From assembly GCA_963699215.1 (NCBI GenBank), contig OY969422.1:1984001-2048000 (forward strand): a stretch of 64,000 nucleotides of DNA. Direction: 5' to 3'. The DNA comes from VRUE01 sp963699215 (lineage in GTDB: Bacteria; Actinomycetota; Thermoleophilia; Solirubrobacterales; 70-9). Shown here piece after piece: positions 1-7,091 of this stretch; positions within the stretch are counted from its first letter, which is position 1, and every line of letters begins with the position of its first letter. The translations under genes and the position numbers were made by a program. Under the pieces are notes generated by a model, which had not been told where the DNA came from, did not search any database, and worked only from the letters and a program-made list of their open reading frames with translations.

Positions 1-594
1 ACGGTCGAGCAGTACCTGGAGGCCGAGATGCTGAGCTTGATCGTCCCTTTGGCGGTGGGCTACCTGGCGGCGCGCTCGGTCGCCAGCGGGCTCTCGGGCG
101 CCGCCGAAAGCGGCCGGCTCGACGTGCTGCTCTCAGCGCCGATTTCCCGCCGCCGCCTGGTCGGCGCGAGCTTCACCGCGACTGCGGTCGAGCTGGCCTC
201 GGTCCTCGCCGTCTCCCTGCTGCTGACCATGCTCGGCAGCTGGCTCGTCGGTGCTGGCCTTGCTTTCGGCCCGGCGCTGGCGGGTTTCGCCAACGTCTGG
301 CCGCTGGCTCTGCTCTTCGCCGGGCTCGGCGTCGTCGTCACGGGCTTCTCGCTGCGGACCAGCGTGGTCACGGGGTCGGTTGCGGGTGCCCTCATTGCGA
401 TGTACGTCATGGACCTGATCGGGCGCCTTGATAGCAGCCTTGACTGGATCCGCTATGGATCGGTCTTCAAGTACTACGGCAACGCGATCGAGGACGGGAT
501 CGACCCGCTCGCGTTTATCGGCGTTACCGCCGCGGCTGTTGCATTGGCAGCGCTTGGAGCCTGGCTATTCGAACGTCGCGATCTGGCGGCCTGA
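1..594 (+). CDS. ABC-2 type transporter permease, C-terminal part (5' truncated by window)
   Basis: Reading frame is open from the first base, so the true start lies outside the window; the first internal ATG is at 28. About five hydrophobic segments alternate with short loops, and a cytoplasmic stretch with SGRLDVLLSAPISRRR resembles the coupling-helix region of ABC-2 exporter permeases (gain of 'LLSxPxSRxR' just after the first helices is typical of that family). It would form the membrane channel of an ABC exporter whose ATPase is presumably encoded upstream. Substrate cannot be told. Family assignment is by pattern, not by search. Confidence 0.75.
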   Translation, partial: TVEQYLEAEMLSLIVPLAVGYLAARSVASGLSGAAESGRLDVLLSAPISRRRLVGASFTATAVELASVLAVSLLLTMLGSWLVGAGLAFGPALAGFANVWPLALLFAGLGVVVTGFSLRTSVVTGSVAGALIAMYVMDLIGRLDSSLDWIRYGSVFKYYGNAIEDGIDPLAFIGVTAAAVALAALGAWLFERRDLAA

Positions 595-646
595 TCTGGC
601 TTTCGTCAGGCGGAGGATGCCGTCGCCTCTTCCGCGGTAGACGGTC

Positions 647-1381
647 CTACTGCACCCGGTAGCGCTCCGGAACGAAGGTCTGGGTGTCGAGCGGGGGGCG
701 GGTGTAGGGACGTTCTTGGCGAGGTGGGAACTCGATCTGGCTTGGGTCGACAGGCTCGTAAGGGATCTGTTCGAGCAGATGGGAGATCAGGTTGAGTCTG
801 GCGGTGCGCTTGTCGTCGGCCTCGACGACGAACCAGGGCGAGTCTTCGGTGTCCGTTTGGGCGAACATCTCGTCCTTCGCTTCCGCGTAGTCGACCCAGC
901 GTGCTCGCGCCTCGACATCGACCGGGCTCAGCTTCCAGCGCTTCGCCGGGTTGTTCAACCGGGCCTTGAAGCGACGCTCCTGCTCCTCGTCGCTGACCGA
1001 GAGCCAGTACTTCAGAAGCAAGGTCCCCGAGCCCTGGATGATGCGCTCGAACTGGGGGCAGGTGCGCATGAACTCGGCGTACTCCTCGTCGCTGCAGAAC
1101 CCCATCACCCGCTCGACGCCGGCGCGGTTGTACCAGCTGCGATCGAAGAGGACCATCTCTCCGGCGGCAGGGAGCTGCGCGACGTAGCGCTGGAAATACC
1201 ACTGCGTGCGCTCGCGATCGCTGGGGGTGCCGAGTGCCACGATGCGAACGACCCGTGGGTTGGTCCGTTCGGTGATTCGCCGGATGACGCCGCCCTTGCC
1301 GGCCGTGTCGCGGCCCTCGAACAGGACGACGACTTTCAGCCCCTCCCGCACGATCCATTCCTGCAGCCGCACCAACTCCAC
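647..1381 (-). CDS. ppk2: Polyphosphate kinase 2 (PPK2)
   Basis: PPK2 enzymes transfer phosphate between polyphosphate and nucleotides. Visible hallmarks: Walker A-like GRDTAGKGG at residues 23-31, the Walker B/lid segment LFDRSWYNRAGVERVMGF, and the C-terminal PWFVVEADDKRTARLN and SHLLEQIPYE blocks. The GTG at 1381 is the first ordinary start codon, but the same frame continues upstream to 1471 and encodes VLDKREYQKELTRLQ, which matches the conserved N-terminal helix of PPK2. The natural start may therefore be the CTG at 1471-1469, which overlaps the stop of the upstream SRPBCC gene. The catalytic core is complete either way. Probably co-transcribed with the SRPBCC gene. Confidence 0.93.
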   Translation of the reverse strand: MELVRLQEWIVREGLKVVVLFEGRDTAGKGGVIRRITERTNPRVVRIVALGTPSDRERTQWYFQRYVAQLPAAGEMVLFDRSWYNRAGVERVMGFCSDEEYAEFMRTCPQFERIIQGSGTLLLKYWLSVSDEEQERRFKARLNNPAKRWKLSPVDVEARARWVDYAEAKDEMFAQTDTEDSPWFVVEADDKRTARLNLISHLLEQIPYEPVDPSQIEFPPRQERPYTRPPLDTQTFVPERYRVQ

Positions 1382-1467
1382 CTGCAGGCGAGTCAGCTCC
1401 TTCTGGTACTCGCGCTTGTCGAGGACTCGCGTCTTCAGGACGCCGACACTATCGACGCCTTTGTCCG

Positions 1468-1935
1468 TCAGAGAACTTCAGGCACGGCGAGTGCGGCGAA
1501 GGCGTCGCGGCGGAAGTTGAAGATCCGCTCGAGGTCGCGGCGGACGAAGAGGCTGTGGGCGAGGATGCCGAGAGGCCCGTAGGGGATGGCGTAGCGGACG
1601 CGGTCGTGGATCGTGCAAGCTCGCTCGCCGTCGGGCTCGAAGACGTGGGTGTGCTCCCAGAGCGAGTAGGGCCCGCGGGCCTGGATGTCGGTGAAGCGCA
1701 GAGGCGGCTCCCAGGTCTCGATCCGCGTCTGCCAGCGAACCGGGAAGCCGTGCAGGCGCAGCCGGTAGTCGAGCAGCGTCCCCGCGCCCATCGCGATCGG
1801 CCCCGGCGTCGTCACCCGGAAGTGGAGCCAGGGAGGCGTCATCGGCTCGAGGTTGACGGCGTCGGCGTAGACGTCGAAGGCGCGCTCGGCCGGGACGGGG
1901 ACGCGCTGGCTGCGTTGCAGGATGTGCTCGTGCAC
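1468..1935 (-). CDS. SRPBCC-family (START-like) ligand-binding protein
   Basis: Small soluble protein of about 155 residues beginning VHEHILQRSQRVPVPAERAF, the typical first strand and 'pVpa..aFd' helix of polyketide-cyclase/SRPBCC folds, and containing PWLHFRVTTPGPIAMGAG, WQTRIETWEPPLRFTD and a C-terminal long helix RDLERIFNFRRDA. This version (with 'YGPLGILAHSLFVRRDL') is usually annotated as a SRPBCC or CDP-paratose epimerase-associated protein; a ligand cannot be predicted. The GTG at 1935 is chosen because homology-like sequence starts there; upstream residues in the open frame look like non-coding overlap with the divergent SDR gene. Confidence 0.8.
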   Translation of the reverse strand: MHEHILQRSQRVPVPAERAFDVYADAVNLEPMTPPWLHFRVTTPGPIAMGAGTLLDYRLRLHGFPVRWQTRIETWEPPLRFTDIQARGPYSLWEHTHVFEPDGERACTIHDRVRYAIPYGPLGILAHSLFVRRDLERIFNFRRDAFAALAVPEVL

Positions 1936-1999
1936 GGGTGCCAGTCTCGCAGGCCGGGCACCCCCGGTCAGGTAGCGTGGACCAATCACACAGAGCACG

Positions 2000-2893
2000 C
2001 TGATCGCAGGTGCAACGGGTTTCGTAGGCGGCCGGCTGGCGGCGGCGCTGGCCGGCTCGGGACCGGTGCGGTGCCTGGTCCGCGAGCGCTCTCGAGCGGC
2101 AAAGCTCGAGGCGCTTGGCGCCGAGCTGCGGATCGGCGATGTCACCGACGCATCCAGCCTCGTCGGAATGGGGGAGGGAGTCGACGTCGCCTACTACCTG
2201 GTCCACGCGATGGCCGGCGGCGCCGGCTTCGAGGAGCGCGAGCGGGTCGCCGCCGGCAACTTCGCCCAGATGGCCAAGCGCGAGGGCGTCGGGCGCGTCG
2301 TCTACCTGGGCGGGCTCGGCCAAGAAACCGAGTCCAAACACTTGCGCAGCCGTCACGAGACCGCCCGCATCCTGGTCGCCGAGGGACCGCCGCTCACTTA
2401 CTTTCGGGCGGCGATGGTGGTCGGCGCCGGCAGCGAGTCCTACCGCACCCTGCGCTACCTGGTCAAGCGACTGCCGGTGATGGTGGCGCCGAGCTGGCTG
2501 CACACGCAGACCCAGCCGATCGGGATCGACGCGACGATCGAGTACCTGCTGCGGGCGCCGTCGGTGCCCGAGTCCACCGGCCGCGAAGTCCAGATCGGCG
2601 GCCCGGACATCCTCTCCTACGCGGACATGCTCGACCGGATGGCGCTGGCACTCGGCAAGGCGCCGCCCCGCAAGCTGTCGGTACCGTTGATCACGCCGTG
2701 GCTCTCGGCGCTCTGGCTGGGACTTGTCACTCCGGTTGACACCAAGGTCGCCCGGCCCTTGGTCGAGGGGCTGAAGACTGCGACCGTGGTCACCGACCCA
2801 AGTGGGGCCGAGCCGTTCGGGATCGAGCCCGAGTCGTTCGACGAGGCGCTGCGGCGGGCGCTGGCAGAGGAGGAGGCTGGGGGTGGAGGGTGA
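2000..2893 (+). CDS. NAD(P)-binding SDR-family oxidoreductase (YbjT-like)
   Basis: Atypical short-chain dehydrogenase with an N-terminal Rossmann motif IAGATGFVGGRLA, then DVAYYLVHAMAGGAGFEERE, RVVYLGGLG, YFRAAMVVGAGSESYRTLRYL and QIGGPDILSYADML, the signature order of YbjT/NmrA-like proteins. The first conventional start (GTG 2066) lies after the glycine-rich nucleotide loop and would remove it, while the frame is open back to a TAG at 1973 without ATG, GTG or TTG. The feature is therefore started at CTG 2000, which is an inference; a non-AUG start or a small indel upstream are both possible. Divergent from the SRPBCC gene. Substrate unknown. Confidence 0.8.
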   Translation: MIAGATGFVGGRLAAALAGSGPVRCLVRERSRAAKLEALGAELRIGDVTDASSLVGMGEGVDVAYYLVHAMAGGAGFEERERVAAGNFAQMAKREGVGRVVYLGGLGQETESKHLRSRHETARILVAEGPPLTYFRAAMVVGAGSESYRTLRYLVKRLPVMVAPSWLHTQTQPIGIDATIEYLLRAPSVPESTGREVQIGGPDILSYADMLDRMALALGKAPPRKLSVPLITPWLSALWLGLVTPVDTKVARPLVEGLKTATVVTDPSGAEPFGIEPESFDEALRRALAEEEAGGGG

Positions 2894-2908
2894 CGTTCGC
2901 AGCAGGCG

Positions 2909-3694
2909 TCAGCCGCGGCGCGGCGGTCGTGGGAAGAAGGCGCTGGTGCGGGCGACGTAGTCCGCGTAGCCCGCACGCCGCCGGCTCAGCGAGCGCTCGA
3001 GCAGGGCGACGCCGCTGACCCGGATCAGCAGGATGGACATGACCGCGGGTCCCACGACCGTCCACCAGGTGCTGCCGGCGGCCAAGGCGACCAGCCAGAT
3101 CCCCCACCACACACAGAAGTCGCCGAAGTAGTTGGGGTGGCGGGTATAGCGCCAGAGGCCACGGTCCATGACCTTGCCGCGGTTCGCCGGGTCGGCCTTG
3201 AACCGCGAGAGCTGCCAGTCGCCCACGGCCTCGAAGGTCAGCCCGACCGCCCAAATCGCGACCCCGATCCAGTCCAGGGGGACGAGGCCGGCGGGCGTGG
3301 GGTCGGTCATTGCCACCTGGATCGGCAGGGAGACGACCCAGATCAGCGCGCCCTGCAGCCAGAAGACGACGAACAGGCTGCGCAGCCGCCAGGCCTCACC
3401 ATGGCGGCGACGCATCTCGGTGTAGCGGCGATCCTCGCCCTTGCCGAGGTTGCGGTGGGCGAGGTGGGCGGTGAGGCGCAGACCCCAGGCGGTCACCAGC
3501 AAAGCGAGGAGCAGGGCGCGGTCCCGGTTGCCGTCGGTGAGTGCGTAGGCGGTCCAGGCAACGACCACGAAGCCGCTGCCCCAGAAGACATCGACGATCG
3601 AGGTGTCCCGCAGCGCCAGGCTCACCGCCCAGAGCGCCGTGACGAGGACGAGCACGAGGCCGGCCTCGATCGCGAGCAGGCCCACGGTGCTCAT
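2909..3694 (-). CDS. DUF1295 / isoprenylcysteine methyltransferase-like membrane protein
   Basis: About 261 residues with six or more hydrophobic segments. Conserved DUF1295 features: DTSIVDVFWGSGFV near residue 30, AHRNLGKGEDRRYTEMR in a loop, and the C-terminal RGLWRYTRHPNYFGDFCVWWG, the hallmark 'RHPNYxGe' of the steroid 5-alpha-reductase/ICMT-like fold. The members are integral membrane proteins thought to act on lipids; the reaction here is unknown. Its ATG overlaps the TGA of the acyltransferase gene by four bases, so the two are translationally coupled and probably act on related lipid substrates. Confidence 0.85.
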   Translation of the reverse strand: MSTVGLLAIEAGLVLVLVTALWAVSLALRDTSIVDVFWGSGFVVVAWTAYALTDGNRDRALLLALLVTAWGLRLTAHLAHRNLGKGEDRRYTEMRRRHGEAWRLRSLFVVFWLQGALIWVVSLPIQVAMTDPTPAGLVPLDWIGVAIWAVGLTFEAVGDWQLSRFKADPANRGKVMDRGLWRYTRHPNYFGDFCVWWGIWLVALAAGSTWWTVVGPAVMSILLIRVSGVALLERSLSRRRAGYADYVARTSAFFPRPPRRG

Positions 3695-4734
3695 CCTGCC
3701 GCAGCTCCCAGCTTGCCGGCGGCGCTGGCGTCGAGCCAGTCGTCGACCTCCTGCCAGAGGTCGTAGAGCCAGGCCGTGCGGTCCGGGCCGGCTGCCGGCA
3801 CCGCGGACCGCGGCACCCGGGTCACGCGGACCCTGATCACGAGCCCGACGAGGCCGCCCCGCCAGACGTCAGACACCAGCCGTAGCCCGTCGAGGCCGTG
3901 ATGGGCGACGAGGACGACATCGGCGCTCGGGGCGCCGTCGAGCAGCGCCCCGACGCCGCCGAGGCGCGGCGGCAGCAGGTGGCGCAGGCGCTCGGCCCGT
4001 GCCGTCAGCTGTGGGTCGCGTTCGGCGATGCGGCCGATCGCTCGGGCACGGCGCTCGGGCGTGAACCTGGTTCCCTCCGGGTAGATCAGGACGCCCTCGC
4101 CGGTCCCCAGGCCGTGGGCGAGCGCCCTCACCCGCTCCAGCTCCCGCGCCTGGCCCGTCCCTCTGCGCACGAAGTAGTTCGGCAGGCGCCTCCCGGCGAC
4201 GTCGAGGCAGGGGTCGGCGAGCAGCTCGCGCTTCAGTACGTAGCGCAGGCGGATCCCGTGCGGGCGCGCGATCAGGTTCGCCGGCAGCAGGTTGTCGACG
4301 ATGCTGGCGTGGCGGACCAGCACGATCACCGGGCCCGGCGCGGCCTCCTCGCCGCCCATCACCTCGATTCGGATGCCGAACAGCGCCCGCACTGCCCCGA
4401 ACAACGCTGCCGCCCAGGCCTCCTGCAGGCGCCAGGTGAGGTCGCGCAGCCAGGCGTCGCGGCGGCCGCCCCCGCTGGCGACCCACGCCGCCGCCAGCGC
4501 CGCCAGCCCCGCCACCTCGGCGGCGAGATAGACCCAGAGGAAGAGCGCTAGCCGCGTCCCGGTGGGCGGAACCCGGGACACCGCCCAGCGCCCGAGGTCG
4601 ATCGCCATGCCGACGATCAGTAGCGCCGGCAGCAGGGCGGTGACCAACAGCAGGCCGAGCACGAGCGGCGGAATCGTGCGCAGCCGGCGAAGGATCGTTT
4701 CGGACCGGTTCTCATCGACACCACCCCGATGCAT
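3691..4734 (-). CDS. PlsC-like lysophospholipid acyltransferase family protein
   Basis: Membrane-associated acyltransferase of 347 residues. Two hydrophobic segments near residues 22-45 and 62-85 precede the catalytic domain, whose HxxxxD box is RHASIVD (His142, Asp147) and whose substrate-binding block is GVLIYPEGTRFTPE. Both are diagnostic for glycerolipid acyltransferases that move an acyl chain to a lysolipid or glycerol phosphate. It overlaps the downstream DUF1295 gene by ATGA. Acyl acceptor cannot be predicted; a C-terminal segment of about 100 residues after the core is longer than in minimal PlsC. Confidence 0.85.
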   Translation of the reverse strand: MHRGGVDENRSETILRRLRTIPPLVLGLLLVTALLPALLIVGMAIDLGRWAVSRVPPTGTRLALFLWVYLAAEVAGLAALAAAWVASGGGRRDAWLRDLTWRLQEAWAAALFGAVRALFGIRIEVMGGEEAAPGPVIVLVRHASIVDNLLPANLIARPHGIRLRYVLKRELLADPCLDVAGRRLPNYFVRRGTGQARELERVRALAHGLGTGEGVLIYPEGTRFTPERRARAIGRIAERDPQLTARAERLRHLLPPRLGGVGALLDGAPSADVVLVAHHGLDGLRLVSDVWRGGLVGLVIRVRVTRVPRSAVPAAGPDRTAWLYDLWQEVDDWLDASAAGKLGAAAG

Positions 4735-4739
4735 GCCGG

Positions 4740-5486
4740 CTAGCCGGTCGGTATGGCGATCAGGCTGCTGAAGTCAGCTGAGCCATTGGCCGTCAGCACA
4801 TCGCACTCGACGCTCAGCTGGGAGGGCGAAGTCGTCACGGTCACAGCTTGCAGTGACACCGGAATCGCAGCAAGTGCAGGCAGCGTCTTCATGGAAACCC
4901 GGTCGATGCTGGTGGCGCCTGCTTTCAGCACGCAATCGACAGTATCGCCAGCCCCCGTGTGGGATAGCTGCGTCTTGGCCAAGACAACGTAGTTTCCCGC
5001 GGGAACCGCCAAGGCGACCACGGTGGTCGGTGGGCTGGCGGTGGGGAGGGCCGTTAGGCCGGCCGTGGCCGACAGCGGCGCGATGGTTCCGTCGATTCCG
5101 TCAGTGCCATTGGTGCCGTCGATTCCATCCGTGCCGTTGGTCCCGTCGATGCCGTTGGCGCCATTGGGCCCGTTCGGACCGTTGGCCCCGTTGGTGCCGG
5201 GGGCTCCGGTCGAACCGGTGTCGCCCCTTTCGCCGACGACACCCCCGGCTACTTGAAGCAGCTCTCGCGTCTTCGTGCTCAGATCCTCGGGCCTGACCCC
5301 ACCGTTCCTGATCGCCTGGCTGGTGACCGCACCTGGCGCGATGTTCCCGGCGTGAATCAGGCTATTTGCTGCGACTGCCGACCCGCCGAGCGCGATGAAC
5401 AGGGCCACACCGGCGAGGAAGGTCGAAGGGGTCGACCACTGCCGCAGCTCTCGATTTCTCGGACGTTTGGTCGTGTGGCTCCTCAT
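4740..5486 (-). CDS. Collagen-like repeat protein, secreted or surface-anchored
   Basis: 248 residues. A basic N-terminus precedes one hydrophobic segment (TFLAGVALFIALGGSAVAAN), a signal or anchor typical of Thermoleophilia. Residues about 80-135 form Gly-X-Y triplets (GTNGANGPNGPNGANGIDG and so on), a short collagen-like stalk rich in Asn and Asp rather than Pro. The C-terminal 110 residues form a predicted beta-rich head (AVPAGNYVVLAKTQLSH) reminiscent of trimeric globular heads on bacterial collagen-like proteins. It is encoded directly after the STAS gene, with a 4-base ATGA overlap. A second protein with the same architecture lies at 63246. Function unknown; cell-surface role inferred. 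Confidence 0.75.
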   Translation of the reverse strand: MRSHTTKRPRNRELRQWSTPSTFLAGVALFIALGGSAVAANSLIHAGNIAPGAVTSQAIRNGGVRPEDLSTKTRELLQVAGGVVGERGDTGSTGAPGTNGANGPNGPNGANGIDGTNGTDGIDGTNGTDGIDGTIAPLSATAGLTALPTASPPTTVVALAVPAGNYVVLAKTQLSHTGAGDTVDCVLKAGATSIDRVSMKTLPALAAIPVSLQAVTVTTSPSQLSVECDVLTANGSADFSSLIAIPTG

Positions 5487-5923
5487 GGATTCTGCTCCTT
5501 GCTCTGGGCCCGAGCCGGGCCGGGTGGACTAAAGGGAAGCACCAAGTCGAGGGCGGTCAGACGGAACATGCTTGCCACGTTTCCCCTGCCGGGCGTTACC
5601 TGCAGGCGGTTGTTGTTGGTTATCGAGCGATGCCAGGCGGCGACGAGGACACTTAGTCCCGCTGCGTCAATGAACGTCAGCTCGTCGAGATCAAGCAAGA
5701 TCCGGATGGCATGACTTACCTCGGCCTCTCGCAGTGCATGTTCCAGGCGAGGGCAGCCGGACAGATCGAGCTCACCCGCGACTCGAATGACATATGTATG
5801 GTCATCCTCCGCCGCGCTGATTACGAATAGAGGCAGTGGCAATACGGACTGTCCACTGGATACGGCTGGAAAGCTCTGACCAGGGTGAATACGCGACCTC
5901 TCTTTTTGCTTCATCTCGGTCAC
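5483..5923 (-). CDS. STAS-domain protein, anti-sigma factor antagonist-like, lacking the phosphoacceptor Ser
   Basis: Residues about 32-140 form a STAS fold: YVIRVAGELDLSGCPRLEHAL, then ILLDLDELTFIDAAGLSVLV. Anti-anti-sigma factors normally carry Ser (SpoIIAA Ser58) directly after the Asp of this FxD loop, where an anti-sigma kinase phosphorylates it. Here the loop reads D86-A87-A88-G89, with no Ser or Thr, so control by that phosphorylation looks impossible. A 30-residue N-terminal extension precedes the domain. It heads a two-gene operon with the collagen-like gene. The promoter-like block at 6112-6137 points toward it. GTG 5923 or ATG 5914 could be the start. Confidence 0.85.
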   Translation of the reverse strand: MTEMKQKERSRIHPGQSFPAVSSGQSVLPLPLFVISAAEDDHTYVIRVAGELDLSGCPRLEHALREAEVSHAIRILLDLDELTFIDAAGLSVLVAAWHRSITNNNRLQVTPGRGNVASMFRLTALDLVLPFSPPGPARAQSKEQNP

Positions 5924-5960
5924 GTGGAACGGATCACCAACACGTCCCTGCTTGGTTTTG

Positions 5961-5999
5961 GGCCCCCTAGACCCGGCAGGGGTGAGAGCCTAGGGGGCC
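5961..5999. repeat. 10-bp perfect inverted repeat with 19-base loop
   Basis: Arms GGCCCCCTAG (5961-5970) and CTAGGGGGCC (5990-5999) are perfectly complementary. The element lies in the 339-base gap between the STAS gene (minus) and the LuxR gene (plus), just upstream of the STAS start. No T-run follows on either strand, so it is more likely an operator or RNA leader hairpin for the STAS transcript than an intrinsic terminator. Confidence 0.6.
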
Positions 6000-6021
6000 G
6001 GATGGCGATTCACGAGTCGGC

Positions 6022-6067
6022 TGGCGACTGGGAGTGATGTCGACTGGCGACTGGGAGTGATGAATCA
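6022..6067. repeat. Two tandem 23-bp direct repeats
   Basis: The 19-base string CTGGCGACTGGGAGTGATG occurs at 6022-6040 and again at 6045-6063, giving an exact 23-base period. It sits in the leader of the STAS gene, between the promoter-like block at 6112-6137 and the inverted repeat at 5961. Could be regulator half-sites or replication slippage. Confidence 0.7.
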
Positions 6068-6111
6068 ACCAGATGCTGCCAGGTCGCACACTTGTCGATT
6101 TTGCCGAGGAG

Positions 6112-6137
6112 CACAATCCCCCAGACATATGAAGCAC
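6112..6137 (-). promoter_or_regulatory. Copy A of a conserved 26-bp upstream block (faces the STAS operon)
   Basis: Read on the minus strand this block begins GTGCTTCATATGTC and ends GGGGGATTGTG. It matches 7035-7060 on the plus strand at 24 of 26 positions, and similarity extends on both sides (GGGGAT upstream, CTCG downstream). Copy A points toward the STAS gene, copy B toward the ice-binding-like gene, with the LuxR regulator gene between them. Shared promoter or operator is the simplest reading. The surrounding 6140-6260 is clearly more AT-rich than the genes, as expected for a promoter. Confidence 0.55.
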
Positions 6138-6262
6138 GGTGGATATCCCCCAAAGAGGGGACAGGCGACGTTGGACGATGCTTTGCATCAGTAAGAATTA
6201 ATCGCTTATCGTACGAAATAGAGTAATCGGCAAGTTCAGTCAAAGAAACAAGGGAGTATGTC

Positions 6263-6949
6263 GTGGCTTCTGCTGATCTCCCCGGAGACGGAGAGAACGC
6301 TCAGGTCTTTGCGGATGGCGAGGCTGGCTCGCAGGCCGCGCTGCGCTTGCGGACGGCGCTTGAGCGGTCGCGGCACCCGATGCTGATCGCCGATGACCAG
6401 CGACGGTGGGTGACTGGGAATGCCGCTGCCTGTGACCTGCTGGGGATCGCTCCGGAGGAGCTTCCCTGGCGCACGATGGACGAGTTCACCTCTCCGGGAG
6501 AGCGCAAAAGGCTCGAGGAGCAATGGGGGGCGTTCTTGGCGAGTGGGGGGGCAGAGGGGTGGTACCAGCTGTACGTCCCGGACCGCGGACCGATCCCGGT
6601 GGAGTTCAGCGCGACGGCGAACGTTTTGCCCGCACGCCACCTCTCCGTTTTCATTCCACCCGACGAGACCGCTGCCGAGCAGGCAGAGAGTGCCTTGGCT
6701 CGCGAAGCGACGTGGGCCGCCGTTGAGGTGGAGGGGAGCGGTCGCCTGCAGCTCAGCGAGCGTGAGCGCGAGGTCATGACGTTGGTCGCCTCCGGGCTTC
6801 AGAGCGGCGACATCGCGGAGCGTCTTTTTCTCTCTCCCGAGACGGTCAAGTCTCACGTTCACAACGCGCTTGGCAAGCTCGGAGCGCACACGCGCGCACA
6901 TGCTGTTGCGATCGCGCTCGTGACTGGGCAGATCACTTGGGAGATATAG
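6263..6949 (+). CDS. PAS-LuxR transcriptional regulator
   Basis: 228 residues. Residues about 28-130 form a PAS-like sensor (ALERSRHPMLIADDQRRWVTGN, VEFSATANVLP), and residues about 160-225 a LuxR/GerE helix-turn-helix: LSEREREVMTLVASGLQSGD, IAERLFLSPETVKSHVHNAL, KLGAHTRAHAVAIAL. Start GTG 6263 is supported by the upstream AAGGGAG at 6250-6256. No receiver domain and no phospho-Asp, so it probably senses a ligand or redox state through PAS. Its gene lies between two inverted copies of the same promoter-like block, making the flanking STAS and ice-binding operons its likely targets (inference). Confidence 0.88.
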   Translation: MASADLPGDGENAQVFADGEAGSQAALRLRTALERSRHPMLIADDQRRWVTGNAAACDLLGIAPEELPWRTMDEFTSPGERKRLEEQWGAFLASGGAEGWYQLYVPDRGPIPVEFSATANVLPARHLSVFIPPDETAAEQAESALAREATWAAVEVEGSGRLQLSEREREVMTLVASGLQSGDIAERLFLSPETVKSHVHNALGKLGAHTRAHAVAIALVTGQITWEI

Positions 6950-6950
6950 G

Positions 6951-7010
6951 AACAGGATTATCTAAACACACTCTTCAGGAAACAGAGTTATCCAAATACA
7001 CTCTTTTGGC
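6951..7010. repeat. Two tandem 30-bp near-identical repeats
   Basis: 6951-6980 and 6981-7010 align without gaps: both begin AACAG, share TTATC.AAA.ACACTCTT, and differ at only a few positions. They are AT-rich and directly precede copy B of the conserved block at 7035, in the promoter region of the ice-binding-like gene. Repeated binding sites for the adjacent LuxR regulator are a reasonable guess. Confidence 0.65.
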
Positions 7011-7034
7011 TAGTCCCTCCAGGGGATCTTCGCA

Positions 7035-7060
7035 GTGCTTCATACGTCCGGGGGATTGTG
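7035..7060 (+). promoter_or_regulatory. Copy B of the conserved 26-bp upstream block (faces the ice-binding-like gene)
   Basis: Begins GTGCTTCATACGTC and ends GGGGGATTGTG; 24 of 26 bases agree with the minus-strand copy at 6112-6137. It ends 31 bases before the ATG of the ice-binding-like gene at 7092, a distance that fits a core promoter or an operator overlapping the transcription start. An ATG lying inside the block (7035 frame) could give a longer protein, but that reading would place 19 residues before the signal peptide. Confidence 0.55.
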
Positions 7061-7091
7061 GTGCTCGACCCGCGTGCTGATAGTAGGCAGG

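Noticed and set aside
5961..5999. Intrinsic terminator
   Set aside because: Strong hairpin but no T-run on either strand, and it lies upstream of both flanking genes, not downstream.
6010..6243. 77-codon minus-strand frame in the STAS-LuxR gap
   Set aside because: It overlaps the conserved promoter block and tandem repeats, lacks a ribosome site and its composition is not gene-like.
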